Source: Nostoc sp. TCL26-01 (GTDB lineage Bacteria > Cyanobacteriota > Cyanobacteriia > Cyanobacteriales > Nostocaceae). Taken from it: a stretch of 64,000 nt of DNA. Under the pieces are notes generated by a model that had not been told where the DNA came from, made no database searches, and saw only the letters and a list, made by a program, of their open reading frames with translations. The position numbers and the translations under genes are program-made. Below, one piece after another: positions 38,526 through 48,600 of the stretch (position 1 is its first letter; each line of letters starts with the position of its first letter). The DNA lies in contig NZ_CP040297.1 in NCBI RefSeq assembly GCF_013393945.1, positions 5,054,001 through 5,118,000 of the forward strand, given 5' to 3'.

Positions 38526-39698
38526 ATGAATCATCCCAAATCCATGAATCGACGGTCGTTTTTGCTCAGTCTCGGTGGACTGACGCTATCACAGATGCTG
38601 ATAGGCTGTAATGCCAGCAACCAGACAAAACTTAATGTTCAACTCTTAAAAGGTTCTATCCCCAGTCAGGTAGTTAATCAGTTTCAGCGCAGTTTAAAAC
38701 AAAAGGTACAGTTAAAGTTTGCTCCAGTTGAACAGCTACAAGAGTTATACAAACGGCTAATTAGTTGGCAAGATAACCCAAAAGCGCAAGATGAAGGATG
38801 GTGGAATCGCTTCATTCCATTTAGACCAGCCCAAGTGCCTGGTGTGGCTAATTTGGTAACTATGGGTGATTATTGGTTAGCCACGGCAATTGAACGCAAA
38901 CTAATTCAACCACTAGAGGTCACACAAATAAAACAGTGGCCTAGTCTCAGTTCTCAATGGCAGCAATTAGTCAGACGTAATGATCAAGGAATTTTAGACT
39001 CCGAAGGTAAAGTTTGGGCAGCTCCCTATCGTTGGGGTAGTACGGTTATTGTATATGATCGGGATAAATTCCAAAAATTGGGATGGCAACCCGAAGATTG
39101 GAGTGATTTGTGGCGTGATGAGTTGCGATCGCGTATTTCTATCATCGACCAACCCAGAGAAGTGATAGGTTTAGTTTTAAAGAAACTAGGCAAGTCTTAT
39201 AATACAGAAAATCTGGCAACCGTCCCAGATTTAGAAACAGAACTCACAAAATTCAACCAACAAGTAAAACTCTACAGTTCCCATACTTACCTAGAACCTC
39301 TCTTGATGGGAGATACTTGGTTAGCGGTGGGTTGGTCAAGTGATCTGATTTCAATTTTGCCCCGCTATCCCCAACTGAATGTAATTATCCCTCGTTCTGG
39401 TACAGCCATCTGGGCAGATTTGTGGGTCAGTCCTACAGCTGCCGCTAAGGATAATTTATCATCACAATGGATTGATTTTTGTTGGCAGCCAAACATTGCT
39501 AAACAAATTGCTTTACTCACTAAAATTAACTCGCCAATTGCCACAAATATTGTCACCTCTGATATCCCAGAATCCTTCCGCAGTTTATTACTTAATAGTC
39601 AGGAGGTTTTAAATAAAGGTGAATTTTTACTACCTTTATCACCAGAGACAACAAAAGAGTATGAATCTTTGTTTGCCAAAATTAGAGCTAATTCGTAA
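38526..39698 (+). CDS. Extracellular solute-binding lipoprotein
   Basis: From ATG 38526 this is a 390-residue periplasmic binding protein. A twin-arginine-like signal MNRRSFLLSLGGLTLSQMLIGC has Cys28 as the lipobox cysteine (LIGC). ATG 38544 would start directly at MNRR; an upstream TTG at 38445 gives an unlikely long extension. The mature part resembles polyamine/PotD-type binding proteins (WAAPYRWGSTVIVYDRDKF, DEGWWNRF, WLAVGWSSDL). No permease or ATPase is adjacent, so it is an orphan binding protein. The ligand is not predictable. Confidence 0.82.
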   Translation: MNHPKSMNRRSFLLSLGGLTLSQMLIGCNASNQTKLNVQLLKGSIPSQVVNQFQRSLKQKVQLKFAPVEQLQELYKRLISWQDNPKAQDEGWWNRFIPFRPAQVPGVANLVTMGDYWLATAIERKLIQPLEVTQIKQWPSLSSQWQQLVRRNDQGILDSEGKVWAAPYRWGSTVIVYDRDKFQKLGWQPEDWSDLWRDELRSRISIIDQPREVIGLVLKKLGKSYNTENLATVPDLETELTKFNQQVKLYSSHTYLEPLLMGDTWLAVGWSSDLISILPRYPQLNVIIPRSGTAIWADLWVSPTAAAKDNLSSQWIDFCWQPNIAKQIALLTKINSPIATNIVTSDIPESFRSLLLNSQEVLNKGEFLLPLSPETTKEYESLFAKIRANS

Positions 39699-39742
39699 TT
39701 TACGCCTAATGTGTATTAGACGTTGAAACCACGCATTCTCGT

Positions 39743-39771
39743 GTAGAGACGTTGCATTGCAACGTCTCTAC
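39743..39771. repeat. 29-bp palindrome
   Basis: A perfect palindrome has the arms GTAGAGACGTTGCA and TGCAACGTCTCTAC around a central T. Related copies lie at 3136-3164 and 20956-20984. It sits between the solute-binding protein and VOC genes, with GTTACAGGTTACAGGTTACA repeats following at about 39865-39903. Confidence 0.85.
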
Positions 39772-39970
39772 CAAGCGCGAAATCCTCGATATTGCGTTGA
39801 TATTTATAATTCACATCAGACGTAATTTGTAAGTAGTCGCACAAAATTAAATTCATTTGTGAAGAGAGGGAGCAGGTTACAGGTTACAGGTTACAGGTTA
39901 CAGGCGTAACCCAACACCCTCAGACTACACCTAATTTTCTCGATTCAACTTGATTAATGGAGTTATCCTG

Positions 39971-40450
39971 ATGATTCATCACATTTCGATCGCTGCTCAA
40001 AATCCGCTTCGCGTTGCCAGCGTACTGGCAGAAATTTGTCACGGTAAGCTCTTTGATTTCCCAAATCCTGTCGGTAGTTATGCCGTGGTTCTATTTGATG
40101 ATTATGGCACTGGAATTGAAGTGTTTCCTTCAGGATCTGTGTATGTTCCCAGTTCGGACACAGAACCAAGCAAAGTTATCCAAATGTCCAGTTCGTCAAG
40201 CTTTGTGGCAACTCATGCCGCGATTTCTGTCCCTGCTAGCCAAGAGCAGATTGAGCAAATCGGTATGCGTGAAGGTTGGCAAGTTGCGCTTAGTGACCGT
40301 GGGGTGTTCAAAGTGGTTGAGTTTTGGTTAGAGAATCGACTGCTGATAGAATTTCTGCCTCCTGAACTTGCAAATCAGTATTTACAGTCCATCCGACCTC
40401 AGATTGTAGAACAAGTGCTTGGTCAGCCAATCCAAATGACTCAAATTTAA
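39971..40450 (+). CDS. VOC (glyoxalase-like) superfamily protein
   Basis: This 159-residue protein starts at ATG 39971 behind GGAG (39959-39962). An ATG 21 bases earlier lacks a site. It opens MIHHISIAAQNPLRVASVLA, the beta-alpha-beta beginning of vicinal-oxygen-chelate modules, with His3 as a possible metal ligand. It ends with FKVVEFWLENRLLIEFLPPE, where the glutamate could be a second ligand. Function unknown. A single gene, with the aldo/keto reductase downstream (191 bp). Confidence 0.72.
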   Translation: MIHHISIAAQNPLRVASVLAEICHGKLFDFPNPVGSYAVVLFDDYGTGIEVFPSGSVYVPSSDTEPSKVIQMSSSSSFVATHAAISVPASQEQIEQIGMREGWQVALSDRGVFKVVEFWLENRLLIEFLPPELANQYLQSIRPQIVEQVLGQPIQMTQI

Positions 40451-40641
40451 AGCAGATATTTTAACACTGGTCGCTGAGACAGTAATGAAATTGAGGATTT
40501 GCAAAACTTGAACAAGTGCTTTTGTTGTGCATAGTGCTATAGAAATCATTACACGTTTAGCAATGCCATATTTACTAACTAAAGTTTGTACTACAAACAT
40601 GATAATTTTAGAAAAATACAGGCAATCTACAGAGGGTGAAA

Positions 40642-41622
40642 ATGCAGACTAGCCAAGAATTATCCCTCCCTAATATGGGTTGTGGAACTTGGGCATGGGG
40701 TAATCAACTGCTTTGGGGATATGACGAAAGCATGGACAGCCAATTACAAGCTGTGTTTAACCTCTGTGTGAGTCAAGGTGTGACTTTGTTTGATACTGGC
40801 GATTCTTATGGAACAGGCAGATTAAACGGGCGTAGTGAGTCTTTGCTGGGGCAATTTTCTAGAGAGTATATAGGTGTCAATCAACCAGAGATTTGCATTG
40901 CCACTAAATTGGCTGCTTACCCTTGGCGATGGACACGTCAGTCCATGATAAATGCTGGCAAGTCTTCTGCTCAACGCTTGGGAAGAAATATTGATTTAGT
41001 CCAGATGCACTGGTCAACAGCCAATTATGCACCTTGGCAAGAAGAAGGACTTTTAGATGGTTTAGCCGACTTATATGAGCAAGGTTTAGTCAGAGGCGTA
41101 GGACTATCTAATTACGGGACGAAAAGACTGCGACGTGTACATCAGAAGTTTTCTGAGCGAGGAGTAGCAATTAAGACGCTACAAGTTCAATATTCATTAT
41201 TATCTACATACCCCGTTACCCAATTGGGGTTAAAAGATGTTTGTGATGAATTGGGGATAAGATTGATTGCTTACAGTCCTTTAGCTTTGGGATTGTTGAC
41301 AGGGAAATATTCAGAGCAAAGTCCCTTACCAAAAGGTGTGCGCGGAATTTTATTTAAAAGATTGTTGCCGGGAGTGCGATCGCTCTTACAATCTTTACAG
41401 GCGATCGCCCAATCAAGAAATAAAACCATGTCTCAAGTAGCCCTGAATTGGTGCATCTCTAAAGGCACAATTCCCATCCCTGGGGCAAAATCTGTAATAC
41501 AAGCACAGGAAAACATTGGCGCTTTGGGTTGGCAATTAGACTCCGGCGAAATCGCTGAACTAGACAAAGCAGCTGCAAGTTCAGATAAGAAAATGGTGCA
41601 AAATATTTTTCAAACTAAATGA
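40642..41622 (+). CDS. Aldo/keto reductase
   Basis: This 326-residue protein starts at ATG 40642 with GAGGG upstream; a GTG six bases earlier is possible. The catalytic tetrad is visible: Asp and Tyr in LFDTGDSYGTGRLNG, Lys in CIATKLAAYPW and His in IDLVQMHWS. The NADPH-binding C-terminus has GTIPIPGAKSVIQAQENIGA. It should reduce aldehydes or ketones with NADPH in the cytosol; substrate unknown. It is followed after 61 bp by the DUF4336 gene on the same strand. Confidence 0.93.
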   Translation: MQTSQELSLPNMGCGTWAWGNQLLWGYDESMDSQLQAVFNLCVSQGVTLFDTGDSYGTGRLNGRSESLLGQFSREYIGVNQPEICIATKLAAYPWRWTRQSMINAGKSSAQRLGRNIDLVQMHWSTANYAPWQEEGLLDGLADLYEQGLVRGVGLSNYGTKRLRRVHQKFSERGVAIKTLQVQYSLLSTYPVTQLGLKDVCDELGIRLIAYSPLALGLLTGKYSEQSPLPKGVRGILFKRLLPGVRSLLQSLQAIAQSRNKTMSQVALNWCISKGTIPIPGAKSVIQAQENIGALGWQLDSGEIAELDKAAASSDKKMVQNIFQTK

Positions 41623-41683
41623 AGAGTACTCAGCACTCCAATCAATAATAGTTTAGGGACGGCGAATTTGGAGGGTTGGCAGA

Positions 41684-42907
41684 GTGGTGGATGATGAGAA
41701 TTTAGAACTGATTAACCCAAAAGACTGGTCATGGTCTTTCTGGTTTACATTGCCACTCTACCCTTATGGTAAGCGGCGGACGCTCCGACAGGAAATCATT
41801 AAAGATACTATTTGGACTTTTGACCAAATACAGGGTATTTTTTATGTGGTTGTCCCCATCCGTATGACTGTGGTGAAGTTGGATGAGGGAGGATTGTTGG
41901 TTTATGCACCTGTTGCACCTACGCCAGAATGTATCCGGTTGGTAAATGAATTAGTGGTAGAACACGGTGATGTGAAGTATATTATTCTACCCACGATATC
42001 GGGACTGGAACATAAGGTTTTTGTCGGGCCATTTGCGAGATATTTTCCCCAAGCACAGGTGTTTGTCGCTCCTAATCAGTGGAGTTTTCCACTCAACCTG
42101 CCCTTGAGTTGGCTGGGTTTACCTGCTAAACGGACACAAGTACTGCCTCAAGACAGTAAGCAAACGCCCTTTGCTGCTGAGTTTGACTATGCCATCTTAG
42201 ATACGATTGATCTCGGCCCTGGTAAGTTTGCAGAAGTGGCATTTTTGCACAGGCGATCGCATACTCTATTAGTAACAGACTCGGTGGTTTCCATACCAGC
42301 AGATCCGCCGGCGATCGTCCAGTTAGATCCCTATCCTCTGCTGTTCCACGCTAAAGATCAAGCTTCAGATATGGTGGTGGATAATCAAGCCAACCGTCGT
42401 AAGGGATGGGAACGCATTACTTTATTTGCTTTGTATTTTCGTCCTAGTGCCTTACAAATACCCACATTAATTGCAGCCATCAGCGCCGCGTTTAAAGCAC
42501 CAGAACGCTCATATAGAGCTTATTTTGGCTTGTATCCCTTCAAATGGCAACAGGACTGGGAGCGATCGTTTACAGCCTTGCGAGGGGATGGACGTTTATT
42601 TGTCGCCCCAGTTCTACAAACTTTGATTCTCAACCGCGCACCCCAGGAAACTATTAACTGGGCTGATAAAGTAGCAAGTTGGCCTTTTCAATGGATTATT
42701 CCCTGTCATTTTCATGCACCAATCAAAGCCGCACCTCTACAATTTCGTCAAGCCTTCTCCTTTTTAGAAAAACAACCTGCTGTGAGTGCAGGTTTATTGA
42801 GTAGTAGCAGTTATCCCTTACCAGCAGAAGATTTTCAAATTTTGCAACAAATTGATACAGGTTTATCTAAAACTGGCATTGTCCCAACTGCAAAAGATAA
42901 GCTATAA
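41684..42907 (+). CDS. DUF4336 protein
   Basis: This 407-residue protein starts at GTG 41684. The text WSWSFWFTLPLYPYGKRRTL, IPIRMTVVKL-like VPIRMTVVKLDEGGLLVYAP and VAPTPECIRLVNELV marks the DUF4336 family, common in cyanobacteria and plants. HGDVKYIILPTISGLEHKVF and the later FHAPI resemble a metallo-beta-lactamase scaffold with incomplete metal ligands. No reaction is known. No signal peptide is seen. Confidence 0.85.
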   Translation: MVDDENLELINPKDWSWSFWFTLPLYPYGKRRTLRQEIIKDTIWTFDQIQGIFYVVVPIRMTVVKLDEGGLLVYAPVAPTPECIRLVNELVVEHGDVKYIILPTISGLEHKVFVGPFARYFPQAQVFVAPNQWSFPLNLPLSWLGLPAKRTQVLPQDSKQTPFAAEFDYAILDTIDLGPGKFAEVAFLHRRSHTLLVTDSVVSIPADPPAIVQLDPYPLLFHAKDQASDMVVDNQANRRKGWERITLFALYFRPSALQIPTLIAAISAAFKAPERSYRAYFGLYPFKWQQDWERSFTALRGDGRLFVAPVLQTLILNRAPQETINWADKVASWPFQWIIPCHFHAPIKAAPLQFRQAFSFLEKQPAVSAGLLSSSSYPLPAEDFQILQQIDTGLSKTGIVPTAKDKL

Positions 42908-42999
42908 CGTAAAGCGATAGATTAGGCAAAAAGATTTTCATGCTTGGTGATAACCACTAAGTATATTCTTTTGAATACTCATGCAATAAAATCAAATTT

Positions 43000-43728
43000 A
43001 TGCACTACCAAGTCAATATTTTAGAACCAACAGATTTGTGGTATCTGCAAAACAACATCAATAAAGAAACAAACAAATATTATCATCCCACAAAAAATAT
43101 TCCCTTTGTCCAACAAGTTGAAATCAAACTAGAAAACTCTGGTGTAGTTATTCAAAAGGGTGCTTTGCACAGATGTCTTGGTAAACTTACTCATGGCATT
43201 TATAAAACTGATAACCGTTTAAAAGATGTCTGGGTAGCTTTAATGACAGAGATAGATTACAATGCCCCTGTCTACAAAGGTAGTGGTAATGTATATCTTG
43301 AACCTAGAGCCAAAGGTCATTTCTTACATTACACACCAATTGAAATATCAGATCAAGAACAATGGGAATTTGATGATGGAATATTTCAATTTTGTTCTGA
43401 CAACGTTGTTTTAGGCACTAAAAAACTCAAATTTCGGCAAATGTCAGGTTCTAGTGATGGGAGATGGCGCATTGCTATTCGAGCTTTAACAGGACAAAAA
43501 GCTAGAGTTGTCACCGGCACAAATACACCAGCTAGAATTATTGAGATCCACAGAGGGGAAACTGTCATTGCTGACTATGATTTAGTTAAAGGATTTACCA
43601 ATGGGATTCAAGAAGATTATCGAAAATTAGGACATTTTGGTAAAGGGGGTGGCGAAGGTTTTATTTGGTTTTATGAAGGTGAAGGTAAATTATTAATATC
43701 AGAAACCGATGGTATGGGATTAGGTTAA
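43000..43728 (+). CDS. AIM24-like protein (tentative)
   Basis: This 242-residue beta-rich protein has no signal peptide. The pattern GSGNVYLEPRAKGHFLHYTP, EQWEFDDGIFQFCSDNVVLG and the glycine-rich end GKGGGEGFIWFYEGEGKLL resembles AIM24-type beta-sandwich proteins, which often have a similar gap before the last strand. The assignment is by eye and not secure. It lies between the DUF4336 gene and an inverted-repeat element that separates it from the convergent WG-repeat gene. Confidence 0.6.
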   Translation: MHYQVNILEPTDLWYLQNNINKETNKYYHPTKNIPFVQQVEIKLENSGVVIQKGALHRCLGKLTHGIYKTDNRLKDVWVALMTEIDYNAPVYKGSGNVYLEPRAKGHFLHYTPIEISDQEQWEFDDGIFQFCSDNVVLGTKKLKFRQMSGSSDGRWRIAIRALTGQKARVVTGTNTPARIIEIHRGETVIADYDLVKGFTNGIQEDYRKLGHFGKGGGEGFIWFYEGEGKLLISETDGMGLG

Positions 43729-43738
43729 AGCCGATTAT

Positions 43739-43884
43739 ATATAGGAATCCGACTTGATTATTGAAATTTCTTGCGAAGGCAGGTAACAGGTAACAGGTAA
43801 CAGAAAAAGAAGTAATAGAGGTGTACTGAGTTTTTTTGTGTAAGCACAGGCTACGCCAACGGAAATCAAATATGATTCCTATAT
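43739..43884. mobile_element. MITE-like element with 11-bp terminal inverted repeats
   Basis: The ends ATATAGGAATC (43739-43749) and GATTCCTATAT (43874-43884) are perfect inverted repeats. The inside begins CGACTTGATTATTGAAATTT and has GGTAACAGGTAACAGG repeats, then TGTACTGAG. A second copy with the same beginning lies at about 20869-21041. It codes for no protein, so it would need an outside transposase. The right end touches the stop codon of the WG-repeat gene. Confidence 0.6.
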
Positions 43885-44927
43885 TAATTTTCCTGTTGCC
43901 AGATAAACTCTTGCTGCTGATTAATATAGTTGGCTTTACCGTCAATATATACTAATGCCAGCCCATCGGTAAAACTCAAGCCCAAATCAAATTTTGGGGG
44001 AATAACAACTTTGCCTTTTTCATCAATATAACCGTATTTATTTTTAACTTTAACAGCAGCTAATCCCTCAGAAAATTTAGTTACTTTATCAAATTCAGGT
44101 GCAATGACTATCTCCCCATTGGGATTAATATAACCCCATTTTTCCCCAATTCTCACTACTGCTAAATTCGAGGTAAATTCCCAAGCATCATCAAATTGTG
44201 GCTGGATAACTAGCTTACCAGATTTATTGATATAACCGTATTTATCCCCGACTCTTACTGCGGCTAAACCTTGAGAAAAAAACAAAGTTTCATCAAATTC
44301 TGGGGGAATTACTAAATGATTGTTAGCATTTATATAACCCCAGCGATTATTAATTTCAACTGCTGCTAGTCCTTCATTAAAGTGTAAAGCTTTATCATAT
44401 TGTGGTTTGATCACTAATCGACCAGTAAAATCTATATAACCCCATTTATCATCAATACTGACCGCAGCTAAACCATTTTTGAAAGCTAAAGCTTCATCGA
44501 ATTGAGGCTTGATAACCACCTGACCACGAGGATTAATATAACCATATTTATAATTAATTAATACTAGTGCCAATCCATTAGAGAAAGCAAAAGATAACCG
44601 AAATTGGGGTGGTATGATTTTTTTCCCTGTTTTATCAATATAGCCATACTTATCATCAATCTTGATCTGCGCTCGTTCGTCAATAAAACTCCAAGCTAAA
44701 TCAAACTGTGGTTTGATGACTATCTTACCTGTTTGATCAATAAAACCATACTGACCATTTTTAACAATGCGAAATAGTGGAGTTGACACAATCTTAGACT
44801 CTGGTGATGAACTTGAGGATTGCTTGTGTTGATCAGGCAGAATAGAAGTTTGTAAGTGCTGATTATTACTAGCGAAGATGCCACATATAATATTTAAACA
44901 CAGGTAAAAACAAATATATTGCTGCAC
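43884..44927 (-). CDS. WG-repeat protein, probably exported
   Basis: This 347-residue protein starts at GTG 44927. It has a hydrophobic N-terminus (YICFYLCLNIICGIFAS) that looks like a signal peptide, possibly a lipoprotein. The rest holds about nine WG beta-repeats of roughly 33 residues each: for example DKWGYIDFTGRLVIKPQYD, then FNEGLAAVEINNRWGYIN. WG repeats form beta structures of unclear function, often on exported proteins. It is monocistronic, convergent with the AIM24-like gene. Confidence 0.88.
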   Translation of the reverse strand: MQQYICFYLCLNIICGIFASNNQHLQTSILPDQHKQSSSSSPESKIVSTPLFRIVKNGQYGFIDQTGKIVIKPQFDLAWSFIDERAQIKIDDKYGYIDKTGKKIIPPQFRLSFAFSNGLALVLINYKYGYINPRGQVVIKPQFDEALAFKNGLAAVSIDDKWGYIDFTGRLVIKPQYDKALHFNEGLAAVEINNRWGYINANNHLVIPPEFDETLFFSQGLAAVRVGDKYGYINKSGKLVIQPQFDDAWEFTSNLAVVRIGEKWGYINPNGEIVIAPEFDKVTKFSEGLAAVKVKNKYGYIDEKGKVVIPPKFDLGLSFTDGLALVYIDGKANYINQQQEFIWQQEN

Positions 44928-45006
44928 TGGAAAATACCTTCTTTTTTGTTGGTAACGGGTAAAAAAGTTCTTGTAGTCGGATTATTTCTGTATTGATGAA
45001 TGGCAA

Positions 45007-45636
45007 TCACAACTCGGCAATTCCCCGCTTCAATGCTACAATCAACGCTTGAGTGCGATCGCTCACGCCTAATTTGCTGAGAATTCGGTTGATGTGGGCT
45101 TTGACGGTACTTTCAGTAATATTCAAAGCCATACCAATATCGTGATTATTCAAACCGCGTGTCATCAGAGCGATTACCTGGCGCTCGCGCTCGCTCAACT
45201 CTGGATTGTTCATCCGTTGCACCAGCTTGGCGGCGACTTCAGAAGGAATACATGATTGTCCGCTATGAACCAGATGAATAGCATTAAGCAGTGCATCTGG
45301 TTCGGCATCCTTAAGCAGATAACCCTTGGCTCCGGCGCGTAGTCCGCGATAAATATTTTCATCGCCATCATAAGTAGTTAGTATGATAATGCTGGCACAA
45401 ACGAATTCAGTGCAGATGGCCGCAGTTGCATCGACTCCGCTCACGAGGGGCATCCGTAAGTCCATTAAGGTGACATCAGGCTGTAGTTGCCGATATTGGT
45501 TGATCGCTTCCTGCCCATTACCCGCTTGCCCCACTACCTTCATATCAGGCTCATTCTCAATCATTGCGGCGAGTCCCTGTCGGACGATTGAGTGATCGTC
45601 AACAATCAAAACGCCAATTTCTGCGGACTGACTCAT
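45007..45636 (-). CDS. NarL/LuxR-type response regulator A
   Basis: This 209-residue regulator starts at ATG 45636, which overlaps the TGA of the upstream giant kinase (ATGA), so the pair is translationally coupled. The receiver is at about 5-122, with phosphoacceptor in DVTLMDLRMPLVSG and conserved Lys in GYLLKDAEPD. The LuxR helix-turn-helix is at about 145-205 (LSERERQVIALMTRGLNNHD, ESTVKAHINRILSKLGV). An upstream ATG at 45660 would overlap the kinase by 28 bases. The paralogue at 52455 has the same length, 209, which supports the shorter start. It is surely phosphorylated by the upstream kinase. Confidence 0.93.
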   Translation of the reverse strand: MSQSAEIGVLIVDDHSIVRQGLAAMIENEPDMKVVGQAGNGQEAINQYRQLQPDVTLMDLRMPLVSGVDATAAICTEFVCASIIILTTYDGDENIYRGLRAGAKGYLLKDAEPDALLNAIHLVHSGQSCIPSEVAAKLVQRMNNPELSERERQVIALMTRGLNNHDIGMALNITESTVKAHINRILSKLGVSDRTQALIVALKRGIAEL

Positions 45637-48600
45637 GTTGCTGTCTCCCGATTCACACATACGACTACTTTTGTTCCCTGCTCCAGTTGGCTCTCAATCG
45701 AGAGCTGTGCCTCAATCTGCTCCGCTCGCTCGCTCATACCCAGCAAACCAAACCCCTGACTTAAGATTGTGTCGTTAACTTCAAATCCTCGTCCGTTGTC
45801 TCTAATCCGTAAAATACATCTGGTAGGTTCATAGACTAATTCAATCCGAATTTCGTTGGCGTGAGCATACTTAATTGCATTCGTAAATGCTTCCTGTCCA
45901 ATTTTCAAAAGGTTATTCTCTGTTTCTGAGGATAATGTGTAAGGCGTACCCACAATCTCACAAATCAAGCTGGTTTCGGTTGAGGATTTCATCAGTGATA
46001 CAAACTGCTCCAGCGCCGTCCACAGGTTGCCAGTTTCTAACAACTGAGGACGCAGTGCCGCAACGGAGCGTCGAGCCTCTACCAGCCCACTACGAGCTAG
46101 CTCGCGCACAGTGTTAATATGCGTTGGTATTGCTTTTGGGTTAGTTGTCACTAACCGAGCAACAGTACCCATATGAACCAAAATTCCTGTAAAGGCTTGC
46201 GCTAGCGTATCGTGAATTTCTCGCGCCATGCGATTGCGTTCTTCTAGAATTGAAGCTTGCTCGGCACGTTTGCGATCGCTAATATCCAGAATCACACCTA
46301 ACATTTGTACAGGCTGTCCGGCGGCGTTGTAAATGCCTCGACCCCTGCCAACTAACCAGTGAATACTACCATCTGGGTAGATCGCTCGATATTCAGCTTC
46401 AAAATCAGTGTGTGTTGCTAGAGCCACTGTCACAGCTTGCTCAACCCGATGAATATCATTTGGGTGAACGCGATCGCGCCATACCTGATAACTGCTCTCA
46501 ACTTCACCTGGGACTAACCCCAGCAATCGAGCGTGGTTATCGTTCCACTCTGTTGTATTCTCTAGGATATTCCAGTTCCAACTGCCGATATTGGTAAAAT
46601 CCATTGTCAGCCTACGTTGCTCTTCACTCTGCCGCAGGGCGTTTTCAAATCGTTGGCGCTCTTCAATCTCTTGCGACAGGAGCAAAGTCCGCTCGATGAC
46701 TTGTTGTTCCAATGTTCGGTTGTAATCGGCTAGTAGTCGCTCGGCTTGTTTGCGTTCGGTGATGTCTTGAAAGGCGGCGATCGCATAAACCACATTCCCC
46801 TGTTCGTCAAAGACTGGAGTTCCCCATACTGCGCAGGGAATATTTATGTCGTTTTGGCGAATATCTGCATCATCAATCCTGGTGCGTTCGCCACTCAGCG
46901 CCCGGATGATCGGCATTCTCTGTGTCGGATAAATTTGATCGGTTCCCGTCACATAAAATTGATAAATCTCTGCAAGCTGCTCTGGTGTCGCGGCAGGATC
47001 GACACCTTTACCCATCAGCTCAATCCCCCTCTGGTTGACATAGTAAGGGCGACCCGTCCCGTCAATGATGCCAATTCCCACCGGAATCGCTTCTAGAAAT
47101 TGACTCATCTGACTTTCGCTGGCACGGAGCTTTGCGTAGAGTTTAGCATTTTCAATCGCGATCGCTGCCTGAGTGGATAACAGATGTAACAGTTCTGAGC
47201 GTGCGGGTGTAAAAACACCAGTTGCCAAGCGATTTTCCAAATACAACACGCCGACGAGCTGACTTTGTTTCAACAGAGGCAAACAGAGCAGTGATTGCGT
47301 TTGGTTGCGCTGAATGTATGGCTCATTGATGAAGTTACCTTCACGAGTTGCATCATTAAGGATGACAGATTCATGAGTGCGAATCACATACTGAATGATG
47401 GATTCCGGCAGTTGATCTGTCATTGGCAGCGACTGTAGCACTCGCGTCACACAGGCATTTGTAGCATCGTTGAGTTCACAAGCAGCCTCAATCATCCACT
47501 CTCCTAAAGTTTCCAAGAGCAAGCATCCAGTTTGTGCGCCCGCATTCTCAATCAATATCTGCATTAGCGAGCGAAGCAACTGATCGAATTCAATTTCACT
47601 GGAAATTGCTTGGGATGCCCTTAATACCGCTACTAGATCGAAAGCAATTGGTGAACTATTAGAAGTTGTTGTGGAGGTTTTATGGCTTGCTATATTAGTC
47701 GTGTCTGATGACTGAGAAAAGAATTGTGAATATCGAGTCTCTAAATCTTTGACTTTTGTAGTTGCGCCCCAACGCTCATAGCAGCAATGTGCTTCTTTCA
47801 TGTATGTTCGGGCAAACTTTTCCCGACCACGAGATAGGTAAAACTTGGCGGCTAATTCATAGGCTAAAGCTTCTTCTTGCAAATATTCATTGTTTTTTGC
47901 ACCTTGAATAGCTTGTTCGTAAAACTCTTCTGCTTCCAGAATATTGCCCTGAATTCTAGCTATTTCAGCTTCTACTAAATTGTATTTATGCTGAAAATTC
48001 ATGGGAGCATGGACGGCCAATGTCTGCACTTTCGCTTGGTTACTGTTCACCTTTAAAAGCAGGCTCTCTTGCTCTGAATTGGGAAGATGTGAATAGATTG
48101 CTAGGCGTGAGAGAGAATCGTAGAAATGGAAGATAGAAGCTGTAACCGAACTTGGTATGCAGTCTAAATACTGCTCAGATAAGGTAGCATAATCTATTGC
48201 TTGATGGTAATTCTCAAATAAATAATTAAGAGTAAATTTATTGAAATAGAAGTAGAGAAGCTCAACTTTATCAATTGATTCAATGGGATGACAAAGCAAT
48301 TCTTCCTCATTATAAGCGTCGCCTGACAAATAGCAGGGATCTTGAGGAACTGAGACTAAATTAAGAATCATTTGCTGAAATATCTGGTTATGTTTTAATA
48401 TGCCTTTCTGTTTAATTTGAGCTAAAGTATGACTGCAAATTCTAAATTCATTGCTTAGTTCTATTAATTGAAAGCCACTCCAATAGGAATGTTGGCATCT
48501 CTTAAATATAGCGAATCCTGCAAATTCTAAATCTCCGTTTTCTATTCCACTAGAGTACGCCTTGTCAAAAAGAGATATAGACTCTCGAATATGGTATTTT

